A stretch of DNA of 64,000 nucleotides, from assembly GCF_003545815.1 (NCBI RefSeq), contig NZ_PDUW01000003.1:62001-126000 (forward strand). Direction: 5' to 3'. The translations under genes and the position numbers were made by a program. The notes beneath the pieces were generated by a model. It was not told the origin of the DNA and made no database searches. It worked only from the letters and a program-made list of their open reading frames with translations. This DNA comes from Pusillimonas caeni. GTDB lineage: Bacteria > Pseudomonadota > Gammaproteobacteria > Burkholderiales > Burkholderiaceae_B. How positions within the stretch are numbered: the stretch's first letter is position 1; each line of letters starts with the position of its first letter. This document shows, piece by piece, positions 54,526 through 63,645 of the stretch.

Positions 54526-55916
54526 GCATGAAATATCCATCGCTTCTACGGCGCCTGATATTGTCGCAGGCCGTCGCAATGGCGGCGGCGTGCTTGCTGG
54601 TATTTTTCTGGCTTCTTTTTCACTGGTTTGAATTTGAAAAAGGCGACCTTGATCGCAGAATGTTCTACTTCGCAAATACGCTGGCTGAGGCCGCCAGCGT
54701 AACGCCGCACAACTCCCAAGAGCTTGTGCGACGCGTCAAGGTGGCTGAGAAGTTGTTCATCGATAGCCAAGAGCTCGTAACGCATGGGGCAGCCAAAAGC
54801 TATGCGCCCCTATACCAGGTTTGGGACAAATCAGGCCTGTTGCTATATGAAACCGGGGGAGCCCCTGATCATCCCATGGCGGGGGAGGAGGGGGTTTTTA
54901 TGGAGAGGAGATGGGCCGGCCGTTCCTGGAGAACCGTAGCTGCCGTCAGTAGCAATTTAGCGGTAAGGGTGCATATCGCTGAGCGGAGTGACCGCCGCGT
55001 GGCCACCAGTTTGCCCATGCTGACGGACATCGGGCTTTCGCAAATGTTGATTCTTGCCTGGAGTGCTGTCGTTATGATAGGTACGGCGTATTACGGTTTT
55101 CGCCCACTCAAGGCGCTGGCCACGCAAATTGCAAAACGCCAAGCAGGAGATTTTTCATCTGTCCGCCTTACGGGGTTGTATGCCGAAACAGCGCCGATAG
55201 TAGAGGAGCTAAATGGGCTTCTGAAGCGTGAAGACACGCTTCTTAACGCCGAGCGGCGCTTCTTGGCCGATGCGGCCCATGAGTTGCGTACCCCTCTTGC
55301 CGCCATCACCACTCAGGCGCATTTGTTGATATCAGCGCAAGAGAAGGTGAATCAACGGCAGGAGGCACATAGGCTGCAGCAAAATATCGAACGCGTTTCT
55401 CATCTGCTAACTCAATTGCTTGCCATCGCCCATGTCGATGCAGAATCGGCCTTGGTATCACGAGAAACAGTTGATATCGCTAATCTGGCAAGAGAGCGAT
55501 TGGCTTCGCTTTCGTCTATCGCCCGTAAACGAAGTATTAGTCTGTCTCTTGAAGCGCCCGATACGCTATTTTGGTCGGTGAACCGGGCTGGCTTCATCTC
55601 GATTCTGGATAATCTTGTCGACAATGCGATTCGATATAACTCTACAGGGCAACATGTCCAAGTCCGTATCACTGGCTCTGCTCAATCCGAATATATTGAT
55701 TTGGGCGTTTTCGATGACGGGCCGGGTATCCCCCTGACAGAACGCCAACGCGTATTTGACCGTTTCTATCGCATGCCCGGCACCTGGCAGGAGGGCAGCG
55801 GTCTCGGTTTGGCAATAGTGCAAAGAATCGTGTTGTCTCACGGGGCGACGCTTGAGTTTACAGAGGGCTTATCTGAACGCGGCATTGGAATAATTGTGCG
55901 TTTCCCCCGGTATTGA
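54522..55916 (+). CDS. Sensor histidine kinase (QseC/PmrB-like)
   Basis: 464 residues. Two membrane segments flank a periplasmic domain of about 140 residues, then HAMP-like linker, the H box A-D-A-A-H-E-L-R-T-P-L-A-A, N box D-N-L-V-D-N-A-I-R-Y-N, G1 D-D-G-P-G-I-P and G2 G-S-G-L-G-L-A-I-V. It pairs with the preceding response regulator. The sensed signal is not evident; metal or cationic peptide is a guess from context and subfamily. Confidence 0.92.
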   Translation: MSMKYPSLLRRLILSQAVAMAAACLLVFFWLLFHWFEFEKGDLDRRMFYFANTLAEAASVTPHNSQELVRRVKVAEKLFIDSQELVTHGAAKSYAPLYQVWDKSGLLLYETGGAPDHPMAGEEGVFMERRWAGRSWRTVAAVSSNLAVRVHIAERSDRRVATSLPMLTDIGLSQMLILAWSAVVMIGTAYYGFRPLKALATQIAKRQAGDFSSVRLTGLYAETAPIVEELNGLLKREDTLLNAERRFLADAAHELRTPLAAITTQAHLLISAQEKVNQRQEAHRLQQNIERVSHLLTQLLAIAHVDAESALVSRETVDIANLARERLASLSSIARKRSISLSLEAPDTLFWSVNRAGFISILDNLVDNAIRYNSTGQHVQVRITGSAQSEYIDLGVFDDGPGIPLTERQRVFDRFYRMPGTWQEGSGLGLAIVQRIVLSHGATLEFTEGLSERGIGIIVRFPRY

Positions 55917-56124
55917 CTCTTTTCTTGATTTTTTGGCGAATCGGCAGGGCTCCCGCAACCTAACTCGGCGACGTTTCTTTAATGAACAGGAGTGAGGCTC
56001 GCGAGACGAGAGAGCGAGCTATGCCATTTCTACGAGATGGGCTTGACCCGCGTGAAGCAGTGGGGCCCACCGTCCAAAAGTCCATTAACCTAGAAGACGC
56101 TGTCCATCAGCATTGGATCGGGCG

Positions 56125-56460
56125 TCAGGATATATGAAGAAGGACATCAGGAGGATGTCCCTGGGTGCTATTGATCACCGACGTTGTCACAAAGCTCGGA
56201 AAAAGGCCAATCTGGGAAGTTCTAACGGCGATCTGCTGGACTGCCTGCATATCGTGAACCCAGTTGGGATCTTCGTATACTTGTGAAACGGGGGCCGTCT
56301 GTGTTGCGACCCCACTCAGCGTTTCGTCGGTTGGTGAGGTAAAGAACACGAGCTTGCTGGCGCTCTGGGCATTGCCCAAGGCCAATCCAGTGGAAAGAGG
56401 TTGTGATGTGTGGCCCTTTTGTAACGCAGGTCTGTGTACATGGATTCCTCTTATGCTCAT
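56125..56460 (-). CDS. Hypothetical protein
   Basis: 111 codons with plausible composition (K-L-V-F-F-T-S-P-T-D-E-T-L-S-G-V, E-D-P-N-W-V-H-D-M-Q-A-V-Q-Q-I), but no clear ribosome binding site, no known motif and no neighbours in the same direction. The flanking stretches (55917-56124, 56461-56573) hold nothing else. Confidence 0.3.
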   Translation of the reverse strand: MSIRGIHVHRPALQKGHTSQPLSTGLALGNAQSASKLVFFTSPTDETLSGVATQTAPVSQVYEDPNWVHDMQAVQQIAVRTSQIGLFPSFVTTSVINSTQGHPPDVLLHIS

Positions 56461-56573
56461 GAGTCTTTAACGGTTCTGGGTTGCCCGGATATTAGTTTTA
56501 CGGCTGGCTAAGCCAGTTCTTTTAGGAGCAACCTCTACTAGGAGGGCGGGTGGCGGGATCGCTGATTTGGCGA

Positions 56574-56709
56574 GTGTGCCACGCCGTTCTCGGGTTCAAG
56601 GGCGGCGCGTGACGCTTGCGGCTGGCGCCGTCTTCGACCCTTGAGCCCTGCGCTGCGCCGTGTCTTTGGTGGCAGCGGGCAATCCCGCCCGTCGCTTCAG
56701 GAGAGACCG
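56574..56709 (+). ncRNA. radC: radC-type leader RNA, copy 2
   Basis: Leader of the intact radC. CAAGGG near 56600 pairs with CCCTTG near 56638, and GGGC-AATCCC-GCCC forms the hairpin just before AGGAG. Related copies at 38803, 57351 and 58076. Order and pairing fit the published radC RNA motif as I remember it. Confidence 0.65.
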
Positions 56710-56862
56710 ATGCAGTACTCGCTATTCGAACGTTCATTCAGCAGCTGGCCCGTTGGAACCTTGCTTGTCCAAGGCGCTGCGGGCCTGGAACTCGCCAGTG
56801 TCGACCTGGTGCTGGCCGAGGCGCGCCGGCTTGCAGACTCCATCCCTAAAGGGCCTCTCTTG
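56574..56862 (+). repeat. Right copy of the duplicated radC leader and 5' end
   Basis: Direct repeat of 38803-39101; similarity stops within the radC coding region at about codon 50. It bounds the metal-resistance cargo on the right. Confidence 0.75.
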
Positions 56863-57231
56863 GATCAGCCGCGGTTGGTGCGCGAATTCCTAGAGCACAA
56901 ATTGCATCTTGGCCTGGAGCACGAAGTTTTCGGATTGATACTGCTTAACAATCGCCATGAGCTCATCGAATATCAGGAGCCCTTTCGCGGCACACATAAT
57001 CAAGCTTCAGTCTACCCGCGAGAGGTTGCCAAAATCGCTCTGGCCACGAACGCGTCCGCATGCGTCATCGCTCACAATCACCCCAGCGGATCGTTGGAAC
57101 CCAGCCAGGCCGACCGACAGCTGACGATAGCGCTGAAGCACACGTTGGCGCTGGTCGACGTTCGACTAATAGACCACATCCTTGTCGCGGGTGGCAAAAG
57201 CCTGTCCTTCGCCGAGCGTGGTCTCCTATAG
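56710..57231 (+). CDS. radC: RadC-like JAB/JAMM-domain protein
   Basis: 173 residues from ATG 56710 with AGGAG upstream. The N-terminal ~60 residues are the island-specific segment (M-Q-Y-S-L-F-E-R-S-F), followed by the RadC domain: F-L-E-H-K-L, E-V-F-G-L-I-L-L-N-N and the metal motif H-N-H-P-S-G-S-L-E-P-S-Q-A-D. Family function is unclear; on mobile elements it is often in anti-restriction/adaptation modules, as here with klcA and a methyltransferase downstream. A 5'-truncated copy exists at 38949. Confidence 0.9.
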   Translation: MQYSLFERSFSSWPVGTLLVQGAAGLELASVDLVLAEARRLADSIPKGPLLDQPRLVREFLEHKLHLGLEHEVFGLILLNNRHELIEYQEPFRGTHNQASVYPREVAKIALATNASACVIAHNHPSGSLEPSQADRQLTIALKHTLALVDVRLIDHILVAGGKSLSFAERGLL

Positions 57232-57294
57232 CGCACACCGTTCTGGGCTGCCGGTCTGGCAGCCTATTTGAGGCGCCATTGAAAACGGGCCGTG

Positions 57295-57498
57295 TTCTGG
57301 CCAACAGTATCTCCAGCCCACCTCTGTGGGCGGTCTTGCTGTCCGGTCATTGTGTCATGCAGTTCTCGGATTCAAGGGCAGCGCACCGGCGGTGCCGGCG
57401 CTTGCGGCCGCCAGCCGGCTGCGCCCCTTGAGTCCTGCGCTGCTGCATGTCTGTTCCGGACGCAGGGCAATTCCGCCCTGCAAACACGGAGCATTAAC
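57295..57498 (+). repeat. Direct repeat with 58019-58221
   Basis: About 200 bases that precede klcA and recur before the methyltransferase gene. Shared parts include TATCTCCAGCCCACC-like sequence, GTGGGCGGTCTTGCTGTCC and the leader RNA itself. Confidence 0.7.
57351..57498 (+). ncRNA. klcA: radC-type leader RNA, copy 3
   Basis: Upstream of klcA. CAAGGG near 57374 pairs with CCCTTG near 57425; the 3' hairpin is GCAGGGC-AATTCC-GCCCTGC (perfect), then GGAG eight bases before the ATG. The differing but paired hairpin stems between copies support a conserved RNA structure. Confidence 0.65.
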
Positions 57499-57915
57499 AT
57501 GACAGTTGCTACAAATCCGATCGTGGTCACCGAGGTAACGGGTCCGGCCCGCATGGACTTTCTTCCCAAGCTCTTTACAGGACAAGCCTTCCTTCTGGGC
57601 GAGCATGTCGTATTTGGGTGGATGCGCCAACTATGCCAAGCGTATAACGGTGGCTATTGGCAGTATTTTGAGGCCTCCAATGGCGCGATGTTCATGGCGC
57701 CGCAGCGTGACGAAAAAATGCACCTGGCGTGGGCTCAGAACTGGTCCGACGAGCTCGTTAGCGGACAGGCGGCTGGCATCGTTGCCACGCTATTCGGGCT
57801 ATGCCAACTGGTTGAGGAGTACCGCGACGAAGGTATGGTTGAGCGCTATCATCTGCTGCGTGATTTCGCTGCGACTCATCCTGAGTGGAAGTCTATCTAC
57901 CGCTTAATCGACTAA
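57499..57915 (+). CDS. klcA: KlcA/ArdB-family antirestriction protein
   Basis: 138 residues from ATG 57499 (GGAG eight bases upstream; the frame is open earlier through the leader). Family motifs: R-M-D-F-L-P-K-L-F, V-F-G-W-M-R-Q-L-C, Y-N-G-G-Y-W, A-A-G-I-V-A-T-L-F-G-L-C-Q-L and Y-H-L-L-R-D-F-A. ArdB/KlcA proteins block type I restriction in vivo and help incoming DNA survive. It is followed by a strong terminator. Confidence 0.93.
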   Translation: MTVATNPIVVTEVTGPARMDFLPKLFTGQAFLLGEHVVFGWMRQLCQAYNGGYWQYFEASNGAMFMAPQRDEKMHLAWAQNWSDELVSGQAAGIVATLFGLCQLVEEYRDEGMVERYHLLRDFAATHPEWKSIYRLID

Positions 57916-57925
57916 GTCGACACAG

Positions 57926-57957
57926 GGGCCCGTTCGATGTGACGGGCCCATTTTTTT
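57926..57957 (+). terminator. Intrinsic terminator after klcA
   Basis: GGGCCCGT (57926-57933) pairs with ACGGGCCC (57942-57949), then A and seven T residues. Confidence 0.88.
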
Positions 57958-58018
57958 GTTTCGCCGATGGCATGGTCCAGATCGCCCCTGCTAAGAAGCG
58001 CAGCTGATCACGGCCGAA

Positions 58019-58221
58019 GTGCTGGCCAGCAGGATCTCCAGCCCACCACTGTGGGCGGTCTTGCTGTCCGGTCATTGTGTCATGCAGTTCTCGGATTCAA
58101 GGGCAGCGCACCGGCGGGGCCGGCGCTTGCGGCCCCCGGCCGGCTTCGCCCCTTGAGTCCTGCGCTGCTGCATGCGGAACCGGAAGCAGGGCAATTCCGC
58201 CCCTGCTAACCGGAGATCCAC
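58019..58221 (+). repeat. Direct repeat with 57295-57498
   Basis: Second copy of the ~200-base block; precedes the methyltransferase gene. Confidence 0.7.
58076..58221 (+). ncRNA. radC-type leader RNA, copy 4
   Basis: Upstream of the methyltransferase-like gene. CAAGGG near 58099 pairs with CCCTTG near 58151; the 3' hairpin is GCAGGGC-AATTCC-GCCCCTGC, followed by GGAG six bases before the ATG. Confidence 0.65.
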
Positions 58222-59055
58222 ATGGCCACGAAGGCACAAACACGTCGCTTCAACACAACCGCGGGTTCGCACCAGATCCAGATTGTCAAACTCTTAAAAG
58301 GCATCGCGCACAAGCGCGGCATGAGCAAAGTCTTTGCAGACTGGATTGAAATGTCGGCCATCGCCTTGGCCCGACTCGACCTGACCCAACGAGATGAGCG
58401 AGAGGCTCGCTACCTGCAGATCGTCGGCCAATACGAACGTGAAGACGTTGATGCGCTTGCGCACGCCCTTTCGCACCTTGTGATGGCGTTTGAAGAATGC
58501 TTCAGCACGGCCGGAGACGTGGCGTTCGCAGACGTGCTGGGCGCACTCTATATGATGCTGGACTTGGGCAACTCGGACAGCGGGCAGTTTTTCACCCCGT
58601 ATGAAGTGTCCCGTTTGATGGCGGGCATCAATATGACGGGTGCGAAAGACTTCATCCAAGCCAATGGTCTGGTGCAACTCAAGGAGCCGGCCGCAGGAGC
58701 GGGCGGCATGATCGTAGCGGCCGCTCAGGCATTGCATGAAGAGGGCCTGAACTATCAGCAATACTTGCACGCCACGGCCATAGACATCGATACGCGATGC
58801 GTGCACATGTGCTTTGTACAGCTTTCTCTGCTACACATTCCGGCCATCGTTCTCCATGGCAATGCCTTGAGCAATGAGACGTGGTCCACCTGGTACACAC
58901 CGGCGCATATTCTGGGCAGGTGGGGCAGACGGCTCGAAGTCAAGCGTGCCGTCAGGCCGGCACAGTCCCTGATCGAGGCGCCGAAGGCGGCTGCAGAGCA
59001 TTTGCCGCACGCACCGAGTATTCTCGCAGGCGCCGGACAGATGACCCTGTTCTAA
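58222..59055 (+). CDS. N6-adenine DNA methyltransferase-like protein (type I HsdM-type fold)
   Basis: 277 residues. Features: G-Q-F-F-T-P-Y-E-V-S-R-L-M (motif X region), the SAM-binding motif I as L-K-E-P-A-A-G-A-G-G-M-I, and I-D-I-D-T-R-C for motif II. The catalytic N-P-P-Y/F motif of adenine methylases is not seen; the protein passes to H-G-N-A-L... W-Y-T-P-A-H-I-L, a pattern typical of island-borne members. It may bind SAM without methylating, or use a diverged site. No restriction subunit is present. Confidence 0.82.
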   Translation: MATKAQTRRFNTTAGSHQIQIVKLLKGIAHKRGMSKVFADWIEMSAIALARLDLTQRDEREARYLQIVGQYEREDVDALAHALSHLVMAFEECFSTAGDVAFADVLGALYMMLDLGNSDSGQFFTPYEVSRLMAGINMTGAKDFIQANGLVQLKEPAAGAGGMIVAAAQALHEEGLNYQQYLHATAIDIDTRCVHMCFVQLSLLHIPAIVLHGNALSNETWSTWYTPAHILGRWGRRLEVKRAVRPAQSLIEAPKAAAEHLPHAPSILAGAGQMTLF

Positions 59056-59120
59056 AGGGTGGGCGCTGCCGGGCGACTGCCGGGCAGCGCAATACCAGGT
59101 CCCTCTGGGTCGGATATAAG

Positions 59121-59142
59121 ATACTGTTTTAATGTGCAGTAT
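59121..59142. promoter_or_regulatory. ATACTG-N10-CAGTAT palindrome (site 1)
   Basis: A 22-base LexA-like palindrome between the convergent methyltransferase gene and the two-gene minus-strand operon. It matches site 2 (59632) in spacing and arms, in direct orientation with shared TTTT flank. Confidence 0.45.
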
Positions 59143-59146
59143 TTTG

Positions 59147-59479
59147 CTATAGAAACGCCCGTTGCTCTCTATCCCGCCAGCCTGTATGTCCCGTTTTATT
59201 CGCTTGGACCTCGACGATACAGGGGCGTTCCTCTGCAATCGCGGGCGGCGGAAGCTGGCTCACTGCTTCTTCGTAGCCTGGCACTTTGGTCAGGATGCCG
59301 TTCGATTCGTCATGAGAGACCTTCTTGCTACTGATTACCTGGCCACGCCTTACTTTGCGCATTTCCTCGCGCAATTCCTCATGCAACTGTTTGTTTTCTT
59401 GTACGCATGGTTCATCTTTCAGGTGCTCTATGAGATTAAAGCGTATGTCATGGGCATATTGATATTTAACGTCGGCCAA
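59147..59479 (-). CDS. Hypothetical protein, second gene of a two-gene operon
   Basis: 110 residues from TTG 59479, which lies inside the last codons of the preceding gene, so translation is probably coupled. Charged helical composition (L-H-E-E-L-R-E-E-M-R-K-V-R-R-G) and Pro-rich end; no known motif. Confidence 0.45.
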   Translation of the reverse strand: MADVKYQYAHDIRFNLIEHLKDEPCVQENKQLHEELREEMRKVRRGQVISSKKVSHDESNGILTKVPGYEEAVSQLPPPAIAEERPCIVEVQANKTGHTGWRDREQRAFL

Positions 59480-59624
59480 GCTGAAAATAATGGAAGATGC
59501 GCGCCAATAAGCCGCGGAGCCGGCTCACGTCATGGAGCAGCCACCAGACGTCCCAGTCCCGCTTTTTTTGGTTCCTTTCTCGGATGCCGATCAACTCATC
59601 TCGGGCTAGCGCAGGCGGTTTCAT
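59466..59624 (-). CDS. 52-residue basic protein, first gene of a two-gene operon
   Basis: A short frame M-K-P-P-A-L-A-R-D-E-L-I-G-I-R-E-R... ending F-H-Y-F-Q-L-G-R-R. It overlaps the next gene by 14 bases. A LexA-like palindrome begins eight bases upstream and a KorB-type operator lies about 90 bases upstream. Strongly basic and helical; function unknown. Confidence 0.5.
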   Translation of the reverse strand: MKPPALARDELIGIRERNQKKRDWDVWWLLHDVSRLRGLLARIFHYFQLGRR

Positions 59625-59631
59625 GCTACTG

Positions 59632-59653
59632 ATACTGCAAATATATGCAGTAT
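59632..59653. promoter_or_regulatory. ATACTG-N10-CAGTAT palindrome (site 2), LexA-like
   Basis: CTG-N10-CAG with an AT-rich centre, extended to ATACTGCA/TGCAGTAT arms; close to the LexA box TACTG(TA)5CAGTA. It lies directly upstream of the 52-residue gene, where a repressor would block transcription. Confidence 0.5.
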
Positions 59654-59711
59654 TTTTAGCAAAAAATCGATGGCGCCGTCAGATCTGGGGTCGTCTCGGC
59701 AGTAGCCTTTG

Positions 59712-59724
59712 TTTAGCGGCTAAA
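59712..59724. promoter_or_regulatory. KorB-type operator OB (copy 6)
   Basis: TTTAGCGGCTAAA, perfect consensus, in the intergenic region upstream of the two-gene minus-strand operon. Confidence 0.8.
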
Positions 59725-59769
59725 CAGAGACGGCTCAGCTCTTGGTCCGTGTATGGCCCGATCGATCAT

Positions 59770-60363
59770 TCAGGGTCTCAGCCGAAAATAGCCGAGGATC
59801 TGCTTTTCACTTCGCAAGGCGATTTGTACATGCGAGTTCTTTGTGAACCCTGACTCCGGGTAGAGGTCGCCGCCCTCATGGAAAGCGGCGCGCACAGAAT
59901 CGTAAGGCGGCAACTCCGCTACTTCGCGTAGCGTGTGCATGTAATTGATCACCGCGCAGTCAAGATGGCGCATCAATTTGTCTGGGCCGACCTTATTCTG
60001 CGGCATGGGCGTGCCGGCAATCTCAGACATGTCTTTCATCGACGTGTAGGCTGCCTTCAATTCATCCAAGGCACTTTGATCGTGAAGATTGCAGCATAGG
60101 CCCAAATCGATAATCGCACCCAGCACAAAGGGCTTTCTTATCTTGCCTTGTGTGAGTTCCGGGCGCTTGGCTGCCTCTTGGGCGAACTTCAAGGCACGCG
60201 TAGGGTTGCTCTCCCAGAAATAGATGCCGGTACCGAGCCAATCATAGTCATTGGCGCTGCTATTGAGCTTGGCCTTGCCGGCCAATATCTTTTCGCCCCA
60301 GGTCTTGTCGCAACCATGAAAGCCCAGGACGAAGCTGGGCTGCTTCTTATATGTGGTGTACAT
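59770..60363 (-). CDS. Probable ADP-ribosyltransferase-fold toxin
   Basis: 197 residues. The segments F-V-L-G-F-H-G-C-D, D-Y-D-W-L-G-T-G-I-Y-F-W-E and P-T-R-A-L-K-F-A follow the H...G-x-G-x-Y-F/L...A pattern of DUF3990/PARP-like (H-Y-E class) ADP-ribosyltransferases. Many such small proteins on mobile DNA are toxins that modify a cellular target with NAD. A small gene lies 24 bases upstream in the same direction, as in toxin-antitoxin pairs. The family assignment is by motif pattern; activity is inference. Confidence 0.55.
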   Translation of the reverse strand: MYTTYKKQPSFVLGFHGCDKTWGEKILAGKAKLNSSANDYDWLGTGIYFWESNPTRALKFAQEAAKRPELTQGKIRKPFVLGAIIDLGLCCNLHDQSALDELKAAYTSMKDMSEIAGTPMPQNKVGPDKLMRHLDCAVINYMHTLREVAELPPYDSVRAAFHEGGDLYPESGFTKNSHVQIALRSEKQILGYFRLRP

Positions 60364-60387
60364 GTGCCGCGCGATGAAGTTGGGCGC

Positions 60388-60654
60388 TTAGCCGCCGTAT
60401 TTCCTAACCAGCTTGCCCTTCAAAGTGAGAATTCCCGCGCGTCTGAGTAATTCACGGGCTTGTTCAGGGTTGTCCCGTGCGCTGTGCTTCAACTGAATGA
60501 GAACTTTGGAGACGTCGGAGTCCGTCAGGCGGCGAACCTGATTGGGCACGCCCTTGCGTGATGATGGCTCATTCTGAAGAGACAACACCCGAGCAGCAGC
60601 ATTCGAATAATGCTTTGCTTTAGAGGATGAGAGCGTTTTTTTGATCTGTGTCAT
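60388..60654 (-). CDS. Small basic protein, candidate antitoxin partner
   Basis: 88 residues from ATG 60654 (the frame is open upstream, but that part looks like insertion-element DNA). Basic and helical (L-T-D-S-D-V-S-K-V-L-I-Q-L-K, A-R-E-L-L-R-R-A-G-I-L-T). It precedes the ADP-ribosyltransferase-like gene by 24 bases. The partner role is inferred from size, order and spacing only. Confidence 0.5.
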   Translation of the reverse strand: MTQIKKTLSSSKAKHYSNAAARVLSLQNEPSSRKGVPNQVRRLTDSDVSKVLIQLKHSARDNPEQARELLRRAGILTLKGKLVRKYGG

Positions 60655-60749
60655 GTGATGTGATGACGGCCAATGAATTAGTTTCGTCAACGCAACTAGC
60701 TTAACACGATCGGTAGTCCAATTGCACTTGCAAGAGCCGCAGGCATCAG

Positions 60750-62031
<1,282 letters not shown>

Positions 62032-62073
62032 AAATAGTGGGTGGTGCTACTGTGCATGGTCAGCCGATCGGCT

Positions 62074-63303
62074 TCAGATACCCATCACCATGACCCAGCC
62101 CGCCAGCCCGGCCAGCAGCACCACGAGCGCTGGCGGCACCCGCCCTACGGTCAGCAGTCCGAACGAGAGCAGCGCCAGTCCAAAGTCAGCCTTGTTGTGG
62201 ATGGCGCTTGTCCACACCGGGTCGTACAAGGCTGACACCAGAATGCCGACCACGCCGGCGTTGATACCGGCCATGGTCGTCTGGATGCCTGCGCGGTGGC
62301 GCAGCCCTTCCCAGAACGGCAGCGCGCCAACGAGCATGAGGAAGGCGGGCAGGAAAATCGTGCCCAGCAGCGCCAGCCCGCCAACCCATCCGTGCAGCGG
62401 CCCATTGGCCACCGCGCCGAGATAGGCCGCGAAAGTGAACAGCGGCCCCGGCACGGCCTGCGCCGCGCCATAGCCAGCCAGGAAGTCGGCATTGCTCACG
62501 GCGCCGCTGGGCACGACTGTTGCCTGCAGCAGAGGCAGCACGACGTGGCCGCCGCCGAAGACCAGCGCGCCAGAGCGATAAACCCCTTCCACCAGGGCCA
62601 GCGTAGACGAGCCGGTGGCCGCCGCCCACAGCGGCAGCCCGGCGAGCGGTACGGCAAACAACAGCAGCGCGGCAACGCCCAGCTTGCGCGAGACTGGGTA
62701 GCTGTGGGCCTGGCCGCCGCGCGGTTGCTCGACTTTCAACCCCCACCAGCCCAGCAAGCCCGCCGCCACGATGGCGGCAACCTGCCCCGTGGCCGAAGGC
62801 AGGACCATGGTCAGCAGCGCCGCCAGAATAGCCAGGGCAGCACGCGGGCGATCCGGGCACAGCGACTTGGCCATCCCCCAGACGGCTTGCGCCACGACGG
62901 CTACGGCCACGATCTTGAGCCCGTGCACCCAGCCGGATTGGGCCAGCCCCTGGTAGTTGTCGATACCCAAGGCGAACAGGATCAGCACGATTGCTGACGG
63001 CAAGGTGAACCCTGCCCAGGCCGCCAGCAGCCCCAACCAACCCGCCCGCTCCAAGCCCAGCGCCATACCCACCTGGCTGCTAGCCGGGCCGGGTAGGAAT
63101 TGGCACAGGGCGACCAAATCGGAATAGCTGCGGTCGTCCAGCCAGCGGCGGCGCTCGACGAACTCCGAGCGGAAGTAGCCCAGGTGCGCGATCGGCCCGC
63201 CGAAGGAGGTCAGTCCCAGCTTGAGAAAGGCGCCGAAAACCTCCACGGGCGAGCCGTGTGCTGCAGTGGATTCTTGTTGCACGGTACCGGTTGGATCTGT
63301 CAT
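62074..63303 (-). CDS. chrA: Chromate transporter ChrA
   Basis: 409 residues in two homologous halves with about ten membrane segments. Signatures: F-L-K-L-G-L-T-S-F-G-G-P-I-A-H-L-G-Y in the first half and S-G-A-L-V-F-G-G-G-H-V-V-L-P-L-L in the second, with Q-F-L-P-G-P-A-S-S-Q and A-V-P-G-P-L-F. ChrA exports chromate. It overlaps the upstream regulator gene by four bases. Confidence 0.94.
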   Translation of the reverse strand: MTDPTGTVQQESTAAHGSPVEVFGAFLKLGLTSFGGPIAHLGYFRSEFVERRRWLDDRSYSDLVALCQFLPGPASSQVGMALGLERAGWLGLLAAWAGFTLPSAIVLILFALGIDNYQGLAQSGWVHGLKIVAVAVVAQAVWGMAKSLCPDRPRAALAILAALLTMVLPSATGQVAAIVAAGLLGWWGLKVEQPRGGQAHSYPVSRKLGVAALLLFAVPLAGLPLWAAATGSSTLALVEGVYRSGALVFGGGHVVLPLLQATVVPSGAVSNADFLAGYGAAQAVPGPLFTFAAYLGAVANGPLHGWVGGLALLGTIFLPAFLMLVGALPFWEGLRHRAGIQTTMAGINAGVVGILVSALYDPVWTSAIHNKADFGLALLSFGLLTVGRVPPALVVLLAGLAGWVMVMGI

Positions 63304-63629
63304 TTGTGCATTGCCTCCCCGGCGAACTCCCGGATGCGGTCCTTGGCCAACGCTAGGCCTTCCCTGCCTTTGGGGGTGATCGTGTAGAGCTTGCGCACGG
63401 TTCGTCCCTCACGTTCCTGGTGGGAGACGAGGTAGCCGTCTCGCTTCATCTTGTGCAGCATCGGGTACAGCGTTCCTGGGGAGAGGCGGTAGCCGTGATG
63501 AGCCAGCTCATCGATCATCCACTGCCCATAGATCTCCTGCTCGGCCGCGTGGTGCAGTACATGCAAACGGATCAACCCCGACAGCAGGTCGTGGTGCTCC
63601 ATCGTTCGCGGTATCGGTTGTTTTTTCAT
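63300..63629 (-). CDS. PadR-family transcriptional regulator of chrA
   Basis: 109 residues from ATG 63629; the frame is open further, but the palindrome lies there. Winged helix: I-R-L-H-V-L-H-H-A-A-E-Q-E-I-Y-G, then L-S-P-G-T-L-Y-P-M-L-H-K-M-K-R-D-G-Y-L, the PadR signature, and V-R-K-L-Y-T-I-T-P-K-G. Its stop overlaps chrA, so the two form an operon that it probably represses. Confidence 0.88.
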   Translation of the reverse strand: MKKQPIPRTMEHHDLLSGLIRLHVLHHAAEQEIYGQWMIDELAHHGYRLSPGTLYPMLHKMKRDGYLVSHQEREGRTVRKLYTITPKGREGLALAKDRIREFAGEAMHK

Positions 63630-63645
63630 TATCGAAAAACGATAA
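63629..63645. promoter_or_regulatory. PadR-type operator candidate
   Basis: TTATCG-AAAAA-CGATAA, a perfect inverted repeat, overlaps the regulator's start codon; related CGAAATTCGATAG sequence follows. Likely autoregulatory site for the regulator-chrA operon. Confidence 0.55.
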
